The notes under the pieces were generated by a model, which worked only from the letters and a program-made list of their open reading frames with translations, was not told where the DNA came from and did no database searches. The position numbers were made by a program, and so were the translations under genes. Positions 46,143 to 55,420 of a DNA stretch of 64,000 nt are shown here, in pieces. The first letter of the stretch is position 1; every line of letters starts with the position of its first letter. Origin of the DNA: Roseicella frigidaeris (lineage in GTDB: Bacteria > Pseudomonadota > Alphaproteobacteria > Acetobacterales > Acetobacteraceae); the NCBI RefSeq assembly GCF_003258945.1, contig NZ_QLIX01000001.1, positions 496,001 through 560,000 on the forward strand. Direction: 5' to 3'.

Positions 46143-47159
46143 TCAGAGCTTGCCGAAGAGCGCCATGGTGTCGCTCATGCGGTTTGAGAAGCCCCACTCG
46201 TTGTCGTACCAGGACAGCACGCGCACCAGCGCGCCATCGACCACCTGGGTCTGGCTGGCATCGAAGGTGCTGCTGTGCGGGTCGTGGTTGAAGTCGACGC
46301 TGACCAGCGGCGCGGTGTTGTAGCCGAGGATGCCCTTCAGCTCGCCCTCGGCGGCGGCCTTCATCGCCGCGTTCACCGCCTCCTTCGTCACGCCTTCCTT
46401 CTTCGGCACGAAGTCGAGCGAGACGAGGGAGACGTTCGGCGTCGGGATGCGGATGGCGGTGCCGTCCAGCTTGCCCTTCAGCTCCGGCAGGACGAGGCCG
46501 ACCGCCTTGGCCGCGCCGGTGCTGGTCGGGATGGCCGAGACCGCGGCGGCGCGCGCCCGGTGCAGGTCCTTGTGCAGCGTGTCGACCGTGTTCTGGTCGC
46601 CGGTATAGGCGTGGATGGTCACCATGTAGCCGCGCAGGATGCCGAAATTGTCGTGCAGCACCTTGGCGACCGGGGCCAGGCAGTTGGTGGTGCAGGAGGC
46701 GTTGGAGATGACCGTCATGTCCTTGGTGAGGGTCTTCTCGTTCACGCCGTAGACGATGGTCGCGTCGGCATTCTCGCCGGGGGCCGAGATCACCACCTTG
46801 CGGGCGCCGGCCTGCAGCAGGGCCGAGGCCTTCTCCTTGCTGGTGAAGATGCCGGTGCACTCGGCGGCGACGTCGATGCCCTTGAAGGGCACCTTGGTCG
46901 GGTCGCGCTCGGCGCTCACCGTGATCGGGGCGTAGCTGCGGCCATTGGCCTTGATGTGCAGCGTGTTGCCCTCGACCCCGATCTCGCCGGGGAAGCGGCC
47001 ATGCACGCTGTCGTAGCGCAGCAGATGCGCATTGGCCTCGACCGAGCCGAGGTCGTTGATGGCGACGATCTCGACATCGTCCCGCCCGCTCTCGATGGCG
47101 GCGCGCAGCACCAGGCGTCCGATGCGCCCGAATCCGTTGATGGCGACCTTCACGGCCAT
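46143..47159 (-). CDS. gap: Glyceraldehyde-3-phosphate dehydrogenase, type I
   Basis: The 338-aa NAD(P)-dependent enzyme. The Rossmann motif is [15 protein letters not shown]. The catalytic cysteine is Cys156 in [12 protein letters not shown], and [23 protein letters not shown] with [13 protein letters not shown] completes the site. It starts 37 nt after tkt, so tkt and gap are probably co-transcribed. The order tkt-gap-pgk is common in alphaproteobacteria; an aldolase gene, which often follows, is not in this window. Confidence 0.97.
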   Translation of the reverse strand: MAVKVAINGFGRIGRLVLRAAIESGRDDVEIVAINDLGSVEANAHLLRYDSVHGRFPGEIGVEGNTLHIKANGRSYAPITVSAERDPTKVPFKGIDVAAECTGIFTSKEKASALLQAGARKVVISAPGENADATIVYGVNEKTLTKDMTVISNASCTTNCLAPVAKVLHDNFGILRGYMVTIHAYTGDQNTVDTLHKDLHRARAAAVSAIPTSTGAAKAVGLVLPELKGKLDGTAIRIPTPNVSLVSLDFVPKKEGVTKEAVNAAMKAAAEGELKGILGYNTAPLVSVDFNHDPHSSTFDASQTQVVDGALVRVLSWYDNEWGFSNRMSDTMALFGKL

Positions 47160-47196
47160 GATTCGTCGTCCTTCTTCCGGTCTGTCTCTTTATAGC

Positions 47197-49146
47197 CTAT
47201 CGGCCGAGGCGTTTCTTCACCGCATTGGCGACCGCCTCCGGCGTGATGCCGAAATGGCGGAACAGGTCCTCGGCCGGCGCCGAGGCGCCGAAGCCATGCA
47301 TGCCGATGAACAGCCCCTCCGGCCCCAGCCAGCGGTCCCAGCCGAAGGGGATCGCCGCCTCGATGCCGACGCGCAACGCCTCGCCCAGCACCTGCGCCTG
47401 GTAGCTGGCGTCCTGGGCGGCGAAGAGTTCCCAGGAGGGCAGGGAGACGACCGCGACGGGGAGCCCCTCGGCCTCCAGCGCCGCCCGGGCGGCGAGCGCC
47501 GTGCCCACCTCCGAGCCGGTGGCGATCAGCGTGGCGCGGCGCGGGCCGGAGGCCTCCTCGACGACGTAACCGCCCTTGGCGCAACGATTCTCGCCGGCAT
47601 CGCTGCGGAAGGCGGCGAGGTTCTGCCGCGACAGCGCCAGCACCGTCGGCCCATCCGCCCGCTTCACCGCCAGCTCCCAGCACTCCGCCGTCTCCATGGC
47701 GTCGCCGGGGCGGAAGACCACGAGGTTCGGGATGGCGCGCAGGCTGGCCAGGGTCTCGACCGGCTGGTGCGTCGGCCCATCCTCGCCGAGGCCGATGCTG
47801 TCATGCGTCAGCACATGGATCACCCGCTGGCGCATCAGCGCGGCGAGGCGGATGGCCGGGCGCATGTAGTCGGCGAAGACCAGGAAGGTGCCGGCATAGG
47901 GGATGATGCCGCCATGCAGGGCCATGCCGTTCATGGCCGCGGCCATGCCGTGCTCCCGCACGCCGTAATGCACATAGCGCCCGGCGAAATTCCCCCGGGC
48001 GATGGAGGGCACGCCCTTCACATTGGTGTTGTTCGAGCCGGTGAGATCGGCCGAGCCGCCGATCATCTCCGGCACCGCCGGCACCAGCGCCTCCAGCGCC
48101 TTCTGCGAGGCGACGCGGGTCGCCAGCTTTGGCATGCCGGCCACATAGGCCTGCCGCAGCTCGGCCAGCCTCTCATGCCAGGCCTCGGGCAGGCGGCCGG
48201 CGATGGCGCGCTCGAACTCGGCCTGGGCCGGGTGCTTGGCCAGGCGCTTCAGCCAGGCGCGGCGGGTGCCGGCGCCGCGGCGCCCGGCCTCCTCCCAGCG
48301 GGCGCGGATGCCATCCGGCACCTCGAAGGGCGGGTGGTTCCAGCCGAGCGCGCTCTTCGCCGCCGCCGCCTCGTTCGGGCCGAGCGGGCTGCCATGGCTG
48401 CCGGCGGTGCCGGCCTTGGTCGGCGCCGAGAAGCCGATGATGGTGCGGCAGGCGAGCAGCACCGGCCGGCGGCTGCGCATCGCCCAGGCGAGCGCCGCCT
48501 CCACCGCCGCCGCGTCGTGCCCGTCGACGCGCCGCACCGCCCAGCCATAGGCCTGGAAGCGCTTCAGCGTGTCGTCGGTGAAGGAGAGGTCGGTGCCGCC
48601 ATCGATGGTGATGCTGTTGTCGTCGTAGAGGACGCAGAGCTTCTCGAGCTGCAGATGGCCCGCGAGGGAGGCCGCCTCGTGGCTGATCCCCTCCTGCATG
48701 CAGCCATCGCCGGCGATCACCCAGGTGCGGTGGTCGACCAGCGACTTGCCGAAGCGGGCCGCCAGGATGCGCTCGGCGAGCGCCATGCCGACGGCGTTGG
48801 CGAGGCCCTGGCCGAGCGGCCCGGTCGTCGTCTCGATGCCCGGATGCTCGCCATATTCCGGATGCCCGGCGGCCGGCGAGTGGAGCTGGCGGAAGCGCTG
48901 CAGCTCCTCGATGCCCATGCCGGCATGGCCGGTCAGGTGCAGCAGGGCATAGAGCAGCATCGAGCCATGGCCGGCCGAGAGGACGAAACGGTCCCGGTCG
49001 GGCCAGCGCGGGTCGGAGGCGTCGAATTTCAGGAAGCGGGTGAAGAGGACGGTCGCCACATCCGCCATGCCCATCGGCATGCCGGGATGGCCGGACTTCG
49101 CCTTCTCGACCGCATCGATCGCCAGGGCCCGGATCGCATCCGCCAT
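47197..49146 (-). CDS. tkt: Transketolase
   Basis: The 649-aa thiamine-diphosphate enzyme of the pentose-phosphate/Calvin pathway. [18 protein letters not shown], the TPP motif [20 protein letters not shown] and ANPGIE-type [20 protein letters not shown] are intact. The C-terminal half has [18 protein letters not shown] and [18 protein letters not shown] use the ATG at 49146, which has GGAGGAG 7 nt upstream. A TTG at 49239 in the same frame would add 31 residues and cannot be excluded. fabG lies 188 nt upstream. Confidence 0.95.
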   Translation of the reverse strand: MADAIRALAIDAVEKAKSGHPGMPMGMADVATVLFTRFLKFDASDPRWPDRDRFVLSAGHGSMLLYALLHLTGHAGMGIEELQRFRQLHSPAAGHPEYGEHPGIETTTGPLGQGLANAVGMALAERILAARFGKSLVDHRTWVIAGDGCMQEGISHEAASLAGHLQLEKLCVLYDDNSITIDGGTDLSFTDDTLKRFQAYGWAVRRVDGHDAAAVEAALAWAMRSRRPVLLACRTIIGFSAPTKAGTAGSHGSPLGPNEAAAAKSALGWNHPPFEVPDGIRARWEEAGRRGAGTRRAWLKRLAKHPAQAEFERAIAGRLPEAWHERLAELRQAYVAGMPKLATRVASQKALEALVPAVPEMIGGSADLTGSNNTNVKGVPSIARGNFAGRYVHYGVREHGMAAAMNGMALHGGIIPYAGTFLVFADYMRPAIRLAALMRQRVIHVLTHDSIGLGEDGPTHQPVETLASLRAIPNLVVFRPGDAMETAECWELAVKRADGPTVLALSRQNLAAFRSDAGENRCAKGGYVVEEASGPRRATLIATGSEVGTALAARAALEAEGLPVAVVSLPSWELFAAQDASYQAQVLGEALRVGIEAAIPFGWDRWLGPEGLFIGMHGFGASAPAEDLFRHFGITPEAVANAVKKRLGR

Positions 49147-49334
49147 CCGCCGCTCCTCCGTGGCCGGCCGGGCCAGGATCGCGGCCTGGGCCTCGAGGGC
49201 GGGGTTGGGGGCGTCGGGGCTCGGGGCAAGGCTGGCCAAGGCGAGGGTCTCCGGAACGCCCGGCCCTATACGGCGACGGGCGGGAGCGGGCAACCGCGCC
49301 CCCCGCCTCGCGGCGGCTTTCCGGCCGCCGCCGG

Positions 49335-50072
49335 TCAGATCATCGCCATCCCGCCATTCACGTGCAGGGTCTGGCCGGTCACCCAGCCCGCCTCGGCGCT
49401 GGCGAGGTAGACCACCGCGCCGGCGATGTCCTCCGGCGCGCCCATGCGCGCCGCCGGGATGCGCTCCAGCAGCTTGCCGCGCGCCGCCTCGGGCAGGGCG
49501 TCGGTCATCGCCGTCTTCACGAAGCCCGGGGCGACGACGTTCACCGTCACGCCGCGCGTCGCCACCTCCTGCGCCAGCGACTTGCTCATGCCGATCAGCC
49601 CGGCCTTGGCCGCGGCGTAATTCGCCTGGCCGGCATTGCCGGTGACGCCGACGATGGAGGCGATGGAGACGATGCGGCCGAAGCGCCGCTTCATCATGCC
49701 GCGCAGCGCCGCCCGGGCTAGGCGGAAGGGGGCGGTCAGGTCGACCTCCAGCACCGCGGCCCAGTCGGCATCGCCCATGCGCAGCGCCAGCATGTCGCGG
49801 GTGAAGCCGGCATTGTTCACCAGGATGTCGAGCCCGCCGAGCCCGGCCTCCACCTGCTCGACCAGCGCCGCCGGCGCCGCCGCCTCGGCAAGGTCGGCCG
49901 GCGCCACCAGCACCCGCTCGCCGAGCTCGGCGGCCAGCGCCTCCAGCTCCGCCGCGCGGCGGCCGGTCAGCGCCACCCGGGCGCCCTGGGCGTGCAGCGC
50001 CCGGGCCGTCGCGGCGCCGATGCCGCCCGTCGCGCCGGTGACCAGCGCGACCTTGCCATCCAGCCTGAACAT
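49335..50072 (-). CDS. fabG: 3-oxoacyl-[acyl-carrier-protein] reductase
   Basis: The 245-aa SDR reduces 3-oxoacyl-ACP with NADPH in fatty-acid synthesis. [15 protein letters not shown] is the cofactor loop and NNAGFTRD the structural motif. The catalytic set is Ser-Tyr-Lys in [21 protein letters not shown], and [15 protein letters not shown] is the classic C-terminus. It follows fabD by 12 nt. The usual acpP and fabF genes are not downstream; tkt is. Confidence 0.97.
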   Translation of the reverse strand: MFRLDGKVALVTGATGGIGAATARALHAQGARVALTGRRAAELEALAAELGERVLVAPADLAEAAAPAALVEQVEAGLGGLDILVNNAGFTRDMLALRMGDADWAAVLEVDLTAPFRLARAALRGMMKRRFGRIVSIASIVGVTGNAGQANYAAAKAGLIGMSKSLAQEVATRGVTVNVVAPGFVKTAMTDALPEAARGKLLERIPAARMGAPEDIAGAVVYLASAEAGWVTGQTLHVNGGMAMI

Positions 50073-50084
50073 GGCGCGGGCTCC

Positions 50085-51044
50085 TCAGAGGGTCTTCAGG
50101 AAGGCTTCGATCTCGCCTGGCGTGCCGAGCGCCGCCGCGCTCGCCCCGGGGGCGTTGCGCTTCATCAGCCCGGTCAGCACGCGGCCGGCGCCGAGCTCGG
50201 CGAAGCGGTCGCAGCCCATGCCGGCCATGGCCGCGACGCATTCGCGCCAGCGCACCGTGCCGGTCACCTGCCGGACCAGCAGATCGCGGATCTCGGCCGG
50301 GTCGGTCGCCTTGGCGGCCGAGACATTGGCGATGACGGGCACGACGGGGGCGGCGACCGCGGCCCGCTCCAGCGCCTCGCCCATCGCCCCGGCCGCCGGG
50401 GCCATCAGCGAGCAATGGAAGGGCGCCGAGACCGGCAGCGGCATGGCGCGCTTGATGCCGGCGCCGGGCGCGGCGGCGACGGCACGGTCGATCGCGCCCT
50501 TGTGGCCGGAGATCACCACCTGGCCGCCGCCGTTGTCGTTGGCGATCTCCGCCACCTCGGCCTGGCCGGTCTCCGGGTCGGTCCGGGCGCCGGCGCAGAG
50601 GGCCTCGGCCTGCTCGAGCTCGGCGCCGAGCAACGCCGCCATGGCGCCGAGGCCGGCGGGCGTCGCCCGCTGCATCGCCTCGCCGCGCAGCCGCAGCAGC
50701 CGGGCGGCGGTGGTGAGGTCGAAGGCGCGGGCGGCGGTGAGCGCGCTGTACTCGCCGAGCGAATGGCCGGCGACCAGGGCGACGCGGGTCGGCAGGTCGA
50801 AGCCGCCCTCCTTCTCCAGCACCCGCAGCACGGCGATGGAATGCGCCATCAGCGCCGGCTGGGCATTGGCGGTGAGGGTCAGCTCCTCCGCCGGGCCCTC
50901 GAACATCAGGCGCGAGAGGGACTGCTTCAGCGCCTCGTCCACCTCCTGGAAGACCTCGCGGGCGATCGGGAAGGCAGCGGCGAGATCCCGGCCCATGCCG
51001 GGAGCCTGGCTCCCCTGGCCGGGGAAGACGAAGGCGAGGGCCAT
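50085..51044 (-). CDS. fabD: Malonyl-CoA:ACP transacylase
   Basis: A 319-aa acyltransferase that loads malonyl units on [23 protein letters not shown] opens the fold. The nucleophile serine is in [16 protein letters not shown], and [13 protein letters not shown] holds the second active-site histidine. [11 protein letters not shown] is the C-terminal signature. It is the first gene of the fabD-fabG pair and is divergent from the GT-A gene; the 222-nt gap between them holds a short tandem repeat. Confidence 0.97.
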   Translation of the reverse strand: MALAFVFPGQGSQAPGMGRDLAAAFPIAREVFQEVDEALKQSLSRLMFEGPAEELTLTANAQPALMAHSIAVLRVLEKEGGFDLPTRVALVAGHSLGEYSALTAARAFDLTTAARLLRLRGEAMQRATPAGLGAMAALLGAELEQAEALCAGARTDPETGQAEVAEIANDNGGGQVVISGHKGAIDRAVAAAPGAGIKRAMPLPVSAPFHCSLMAPAAGAMGEALERAAVAAPVVPVIANVSAAKATDPAEIRDLLVRQVTGTVRWRECVAAMAGMGCDRFAELGAGRVLTGLMKRNAPGASAAALGTPGEIEAFLKTL

Positions 51045-51170
51045 GGTGGGTTCTTCCTTGGTGCGTGACCGGGGGTGCGTGACCGGGGTCGGCGTGGCCG
51101 GGCGATGGGCGCGCGGGGTAACGGTCGGTCATCCGACTGTCAACGTTCCGCCATGTCCGTGCCGGTCTTC

Positions 51171-51220
51171 GCCCGGATCTTCGCCGCCCGGATCTTCACT
51201 GTCCGGATCTTCACCGCCCG
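51171..51220. repeat. 15-nt tandem repeat, about 3.3 copies
   Basis: Three 15-nt units (51171-51185, 51186-51200, 51201-51215) share GCCCGGATCTTC with a variable last three bases, and a partial fourth follows to 51220. It sits just upstream of a glycosyltransferase gene. If the gene started upstream, the units would encode a five-residue RIF repeat. Confidence 0.8.
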
Positions 51221-51266
51221 GAAGGGGATGCCGGGGCAGGCTGCCGCCGGCAGGACGGAGCGGGCC

Positions 51267-52082
51267 ATGGCGGAGGCGACGGGCGGCATCGCGGCGGCGG
51301 GGGAGATGCCCGTCCTCATCCCCGCCTTCAACAACCCGACCTATGTCGAGGGCATGGTCGGCCAGCTCCTGCGCTTCCCCGGGCTGCGGCCGGTGGTGCT
51401 GGACAATGGCTCCACCTTCCCGCCGGCGCTCGCGCTCTACCGGCGCTGGGCGGCGGAGGGGCTGGCACCGGGGCGGGTGCTGGTCGTGTTGCTCGGGCAG
51501 AATCTGGGGCCGCGGGCGGTCTGGCAGGATGCGGGCTTCCTCCGCAGCCTGCCGCGGCATTTCTGCCTGACCGACCCGGATCTCGCCTTGAATCCGCGAT
51601 TGCCGGCGGATTTCGCGGCCCAGCTCGCCCGGGTCGCGGCGGCGTTCCGGTGCGGCAAGGTGGGCTTCGCCCTCAGCCTCGCCGACCGCCCTCTGATGGT
51701 GCAGACCGCCTTCCGCCACGCCGATGGCTGGAAGCGGATCTGGGAGTCGGAAGCCCCGCACTGGCAGGAGCGGCTGACCCTGCCGGGCTTCGCCGAGCCG
51801 CTCTACCGCGCCGAGATCGACACCATCTTCGCCCTCTACGACCAGGCCCATTTCGATCCGGCCCAGCCCTTCCGCGGCATCCGCGTCGGCGGCCGCTTCA
51901 CCGCCCGGCACCTGCCCTGGTACCGCGAGACCGGCCTGCCGCCGGAGGAGGAGGCCTTCTACCGCCAGGCCACGGAGTATTCCTATTACATGGGCGACCG
52001 CCCGGCCCGGCAGCTCCGCGGCCTCTTCGCCCGGCAGGACGCCATGGCCGCCGGCCGCGCGCCCGCCGGCGCCGAGCCTTAG
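51267..52082 (+). CDS. GT-A-type glycosyltransferase (family 2-like)
   Basis: The 271-aa protein looks like a GT-A glycosyltransferase. MPVLIPAFNNPTYVEGMVGQ opens the nucleotide-sugar domain, VVLDNGST follows, and LTDPDLALNP provides a DPD metal motif near residue 105. It is rich in aromatic residues at the C-terminal end. I cannot name the substrate. I chose the ATG at 51267, which has ACGGAG at a proper distance. Upstream in-frame starts would translate the 15-nt repeat. The next gene, a GT4-FkbM fusion, begins 63 nt later. Confidence 0.8.
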   Translation: MAEATGGIAAAGEMPVLIPAFNNPTYVEGMVGQLLRFPGLRPVVLDNGSTFPPALALYRRWAAEGLAPGRVLVVLLGQNLGPRAVWQDAGFLRSLPRHFCLTDPDLALNPRLPADFAAQLARVAAAFRCGKVGFALSLADRPLMVQTAFRHADGWKRIWESEAPHWQERLTLPGFAEPLYRAEIDTIFALYDQAHFDPAQPFRGIRVGGRFTARHLPWYRETGLPPEEEAFYRQATEYSYYMGDRPARQLRGLFARQDAMAAGRAPAGAEP

Positions 52083-52145
52083 GACGTCCCATGCGTCCCC
52101 TTCTGCCCAAGTCGCGCGACAGGATAAGGGGCAGCGACCGTTCTG

Positions 52146-53888
52146 ATGGGCGCCTTTAACCGCGGCTTCACCCTCCCGGCCCCAGCCTGGGACGCCAGCC
52201 AGGATGGGGCCAGGATGCAGGATGTTGTCCCGGGATGCAGGCCGCCACGCCTCGCCGTGCTGCAATTGCGCGGGCTGGACCACTTCCTGCCCGACCTCCT
52301 GGCCGGCCTCGCCGCCACGGGCGCGGTGGAGGTGCGGGTCTTCACCGTCACCGGGCCCGGGGTGCTGGCCGAGGCCCTGCACTGGGCGGACGACCCGACA
52401 CGCGACGCGCTGTGGTTCGAGTTCTGCTGGCCGCCTTTCCCGGAGCTGATCGCCCGCACCGAGTTCGGCGGCCGGCGGGTCGTCGTGCGGGTGCACCGCA
52501 TCGAAGCCTATGAGGCGCCGCATGTCGCGCAATGCCCCTGGCCGAAGGTGGACGACCTCGTCACGGTCAGCGAGGACATGGCCCGCATCGTGCTGCAGGC
52601 GGCGCCCCTGCTGGAGCGCACCACGCGGCTGCACGTGATCCATAACGGGCTCGACCTCGCCCGCTTCGTGCCGCCGGCGGCGCCGGCCGATCCCTTCCGC
52701 ATCGGCTGGTGCGGCAGCATGATCGCCCGCAAGAACCCGACCCTGGCACTCGAGGTGCTGGCCCGGCTGCTGGAGGAGGATGCGCGCTGGCGGCTGCACA
52801 TCGCCGCCGCGCCGGGCGAACGGCTGGTGGAGGAGGCGCTGCTGCGGCTGGTGCCCCGCATGGGCCTCGGCGGCGCCGTCCGCTTCGACGGCACGCTGCC
52901 GGCCGCCGCCATGCCCGACTGGCATGCCCGCAACGCGGTGCTGCTCTCGACCAGCCTGCACGAGAGCTTCGGCTATGCCATCGCCGAGGCCGCCGCCGCC
53001 GGCTGCGACCTCGCCGTGCTGGACCATCGCGGCGCCGAGGAGTTCTGGCCCGAGGCGGTGCGCTTCGGGACGGTCGAGGAGGCCGTGCGGCTGATCTGCG
53101 CCGCCCGGCCGCATCGATGGCGGGGCCTGATCGAGGCGCGGCATGGCCTGGACCGCCAGGTGGCCGCGGTGCTGGCCCTGCTCGCCGATCGCAGGCCGCC
53201 GGCGCCGCGGGAGCGGCTGGTGCCGATCGCGCATGGCGCCTGGCGCGGCGTCTTCCCGCTGCGCGAGCCGGCCGACCACATCCAGCATGCCCTGCTCTCG
53301 ACCGGCGCCTTCTACGAGGCGCCGATGCTGGAGGATCTTCGGCGACGGCTGCCGCCGGGGGCGCTCTTCGTCGATATCGGCGCCAATATCGGCAACCACA
53401 GCCTCTTCGCCGCCGGGGTCTGCGGCGCCCGGGTGCTCGCCTTCGAGCCGGCGCCGGCGCTCGCCGCGCATTGCCGGGCGACGCTGGCGGCAAACGGCCT
53501 CGAGGGGCGGCTGACCCTGCGGCCCGAGGGGGTGGGGGCGGCACCGGGATGGGCGCAGCTCTGCCCTGGCCCCGGGCACAATGCCGGGCGGACGCGCCTG
53601 GCAGCCGGGGTCGGAGCCGGGGCCGCCGGGGCCGGGACGGTGCCGGTGGTGCGGCTCGACGACGTTTTGGAGGAAGCGCCAGCGGTGATCAAGCTGGATG
53701 TCGAGGGGATGGAGGCGGCGGTGCTGTCAGGCGCGCATGGCGTCCTCACCCGCCACCGCCCCGCCCTCTATGTCGAGACGCTGACCGAGGCGGAGTTCGG
53801 CGCGGTCGAGGCGATCCTGCGTCCGCTCGGCTATCGCGCCGAGGCCTGCTTCAACCGCGACCCGACCTGGCTGTTCCTGCCGCGATGA
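52146..53888 (+). CDS. Fusion of GT4-type glycosyltransferase and FkbM methyltransferase
   Basis: The 580-aa protein joins two enzyme domains. Residues about 30-340 form a GT-B glycosyltransferase with IGWCGSMIARKNPTLALEVL and the EX7E motif HESFGYAIAEAAAAGC. Residues about 370-580 are an FkbM-family SAM-dependent methyltransferase: GALFVDIGANIGNHSLFAA is the SAM-binding motif I, AFEPAPALAAHCRATL is motif II and VIKLDVEGMEAAVL is the FkbM hallmark. It would transfer a sugar and O-methylate the product, perhaps to cap a glycan chain. The start at 52146 is provisional; ATG at 52215 is possible. Confidence 0.88.
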   Translation: MGAFNRGFTLPAPAWDASQDGARMQDVVPGCRPPRLAVLQLRGLDHFLPDLLAGLAATGAVEVRVFTVTGPGVLAEALHWADDPTRDALWFEFCWPPFPELIARTEFGGRRVVVRVHRIEAYEAPHVAQCPWPKVDDLVTVSEDMARIVLQAAPLLERTTRLHVIHNGLDLARFVPPAAPADPFRIGWCGSMIARKNPTLALEVLARLLEEDARWRLHIAAAPGERLVEEALLRLVPRMGLGGAVRFDGTLPAAAMPDWHARNAVLLSTSLHESFGYAIAEAAAAGCDLAVLDHRGAEEFWPEAVRFGTVEEAVRLICAARPHRWRGLIEARHGLDRQVAAVLALLADRRPPAPRERLVPIAHGAWRGVFPLREPADHIQHALLSTGAFYEAPMLEDLRRRLPPGALFVDIGANIGNHSLFAAGVCGARVLAFEPAPALAAHCRATLAANGLEGRLTLRPEGVGAAPGWAQLCPGPGHNAGRTRLAAGVGAGAAGAGTVPVVRLDDVLEEAPAVIKLDVEGMEAAVLSGAHGVLTRHRPALYVETLTEAEFGAVEAILRPLGYRAEACFNRDPTWLFLPR

Positions 53889-53959
53889 CGGGGGAGGGGC
53901 GCCTTGCCCGGCCCCGCGCCCCATGCAGGGCGGCGAAGCGCGGCCCCGTGCAGGGCGCG

Positions 53960-53977
53960 GGCCCGCCGCGGCGGGCC
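53960..53977. terminator. Perfect 18-nt palindrome after the GT4-FkbM gene
   Basis: GGCCCGCCG is followed immediately by its complement, with no loop, 71 nt past the stop codon. It is followed by the longer inverted repeat at 53987. It could be a U-tract-free terminator. Confidence 0.4.
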
Positions 53978-53986
53978 GTGTGTTAG

Positions 53987-54034
53987 AGCATCTTCACCCG
54001 TTCGAGTGGACACACCCGAACGGGTGAAGATGCT
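53987..54034. repeat. Long perfect inverted repeat (REP-like)
   Basis: Two 18-nt arms (53987-54004 and 54017-54034) are exact complements across a 12-nt loop. The right arm core, CGGGTGAAG, followed by TGAAAAC, recurs partly at 55267-55288. The size and intergenic location fit a REP/palindromic unit or an RNA hairpin downstream of the GT4-FkbM gene. Confidence 0.8.
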
Positions 54035-54115
54035 TTGAAAACAGAAGGCTGGAGCCTTTGCCGTGAAGGCGGGTGAACGGACAAGGCTCTGGCCTGGGGC
54101 AGGAGGTGACGACGC

Positions 54116-54784
54116 ATGCCACAGGCTCTCATCATCGGTGCCGGGGATGGACTCTCGGCCTCGCTCGCCCGGCTGCTGGCGCGCGAGGGCTATGCGATCG
54201 CCCTCGCGGCCCGGAACACGGCGAAGCTCGCCGAGCTGGCCGCCGCGACCGGCGCCACCGCCCATGCCTGCGATGCCGCCGATCCGGCGCAGGTCGCCCG
54301 CCTGTTCGAGAGTGCCGGCGAGGCGGAGGTGGTGGTGTACAATCCGAGCTACCGCACCCGCGGCCCGCTGGCCGGGCTCGATCCGGCGGAGGTGCAGAAA
54401 AGCCTGCAGGTCTGCGCGTTCGGCGGCTTCCTCGCGGTGCGCGAGGCGGCGCGGCGTATGGTGCCGCGCGGGCGTGGGACGATCCTGCTGACCGGCGCCT
54501 CGGCCGGGGTGAAGGGCTATCCCGAGAGCGCCGCCTTCGCCATGGGCAAATTCGCCCTGCGCGGCCTGGCACAGTCGGCGGCGCGCGAGCTGCACCCGAA
54601 GGGCGTCCATGTCGGGCATGTGGTCATCGATGGCGGCATCCGCAGCGCCCGGCGGCCGGAGACGGGGGAGGATTCCCTGCTCGACCCGGATGCGATCGCC
54701 GAGACCTACCTGCAGCTGATTCGCCAGCCTCGCAGCGCCTGGAGCTGGGAGATCGAAGTCCGGCCCTGGGTCGAGCGCTTCTAG
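54116..54784 (+). CDS. SDR-family protein lacking the catalytic tyrosine
   Basis: The 222-aa Rossmann protein opens MPQALIIGAGDGLSASLARLL and has VVYNPSYR in place of NNAG. The active-site region reads SAAFAMGKFALRG: the lysine is present, but the tyrosine of YxxxK is Phe. It is shorter than typical SDRs. The cofactor site seems competent, so it may bind NAD(P) without classical reduction or use an altered mechanism. Function unknown. It sits alone between the palindrome region and a roughly 220-nt low-GC gap. Confidence 0.85.
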   Translation: MPQALIIGAGDGLSASLARLLAREGYAIALAARNTAKLAELAAATGATAHACDAADPAQVARLFESAGEAEVVVYNPSYRTRGPLAGLDPAEVQKSLQVCAFGGFLAVREAARRMVPRGRGTILLTGASAGVKGYPESAAFAMGKFALRGLAQSAARELHPKGVHVGHVVIDGGIRSARRPETGEDSLLDPDAIAETYLQLIRQPRSAWSWEIEVRPWVERF

Positions 54785-54942
54785 CTCACGCGGCTTTGAC
54801 CGTCCTGGACCGGCGGCGCGGTGCCGGCCGAGGGCGGAACGCCAAGTAGAAAATGCGGCTCCATGGCAAATCCGGGTTGGCGAATTCCATGAGTTTCGAG
54901 GGCCTTGGTGACTGTCGACCGGCAACAGAAACGACTTCCAGC

Positions 54943-54971
54943 TTGCCGCGTTAGCACGTCACTTGTATGTG
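54943..54971 (+). promoter_or_regulatory. Candidate promoter for the 76-aa orphan
   Basis: TTGCCG (54943-54948) and TATGTG (54966-54971, preceded by TG) are 17 nt apart and lie 33 nt upstream of the ATG at 55005. The whole 54785-55004 gap is AT-richer than its surroundings. The match is modest. Confidence 0.45.
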
Positions 54972-55004
54972 TCCTGTGGAAGATCACAATTACCGGAGCC
55001 GCTC

Positions 55005-55235
55005 ATGCGCGCTACGCCTCTGGCCGTCGAGACCGAGACCGAGTCCGCTGACCACTCCGCCCTGCGGCTGATGCTGTCCTATGTGGAGGCCGAATGCCTG
55101 CGCATGGGCGCGACGGACGCGGCCCGGCATGCGGCGCTCGCGGCCTCCCTCATGCCGGAGCAGCCGCGGCATGCCGCGGGAGAGGTCAAGCCCGAGACGC
55201 ATGCGCGCCGGCCCCGGGGCGCCAGGCTGCATTAG
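55005..55235 (+). CDS. Small hypothetical protein, 76 aa
   Basis: The 76-aa frame has a helical-looking core LRLMLSYVEAECLRMGATDA and an acidic N-terminus, with a basic C-terminal tail (HARRPRGARLH). GGAG is 6 nt before the ATG and a promoter-like pair lies upstream, so I accept it as a gene. Family unknown; related short proteins probably exist in Acetobacteraceae, but I cannot confirm this. A series of hairpins follows. Confidence 0.65.
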   Translation: MRATPLAVETETESADHSALRLMLSYVEAECLRMGATDAARHAALAASLMPEQPRHAAGEVKPETHARRPRGARLH

Positions 55236-55282
55236 GGCGGTCCCCGACCGGGCGGACCCACCTGATCGGGTGAAGCGGCCCT

Positions 55283-55346
55283 GAAAACGACACCAGCCGT
55301 TGTTTTCCGTGGCCTGCTGGTCCGCAGGCCCGTGGGTGAACCCACG
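55283..55346. terminator. Three hairpins in the convergent orphan/metW gap
   Basis: The first stem (55283-55291 with 55299-55307, one G-T pair) has GAAAAC/GTTTTC ends. The second (55311-55317 with 55324-55330) and third (55331-55337 with 55340-55346) are perfect 7-bp stems. They occupy the 185-nt gap between the 76-aa gene and metW, so they probably act as a bidirectional terminator. Confidence 0.6.
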
Positions 55347-55420
55347 CCCTCGCGGGAAGGACACCCGTGGCAGCGCCGCCCGCCCATGCCCCGGCCCGGA
55401 CGCCCGTCCGGTCTCGCCCC

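Noticed and set aside
51075-51266. Upstream extension of the GT-A gene through the 15-nt repeats
   Set aside because: The ATG at 51267 has a better ribosome-binding site and the extension is low-complexity; kept only as an open possibility.
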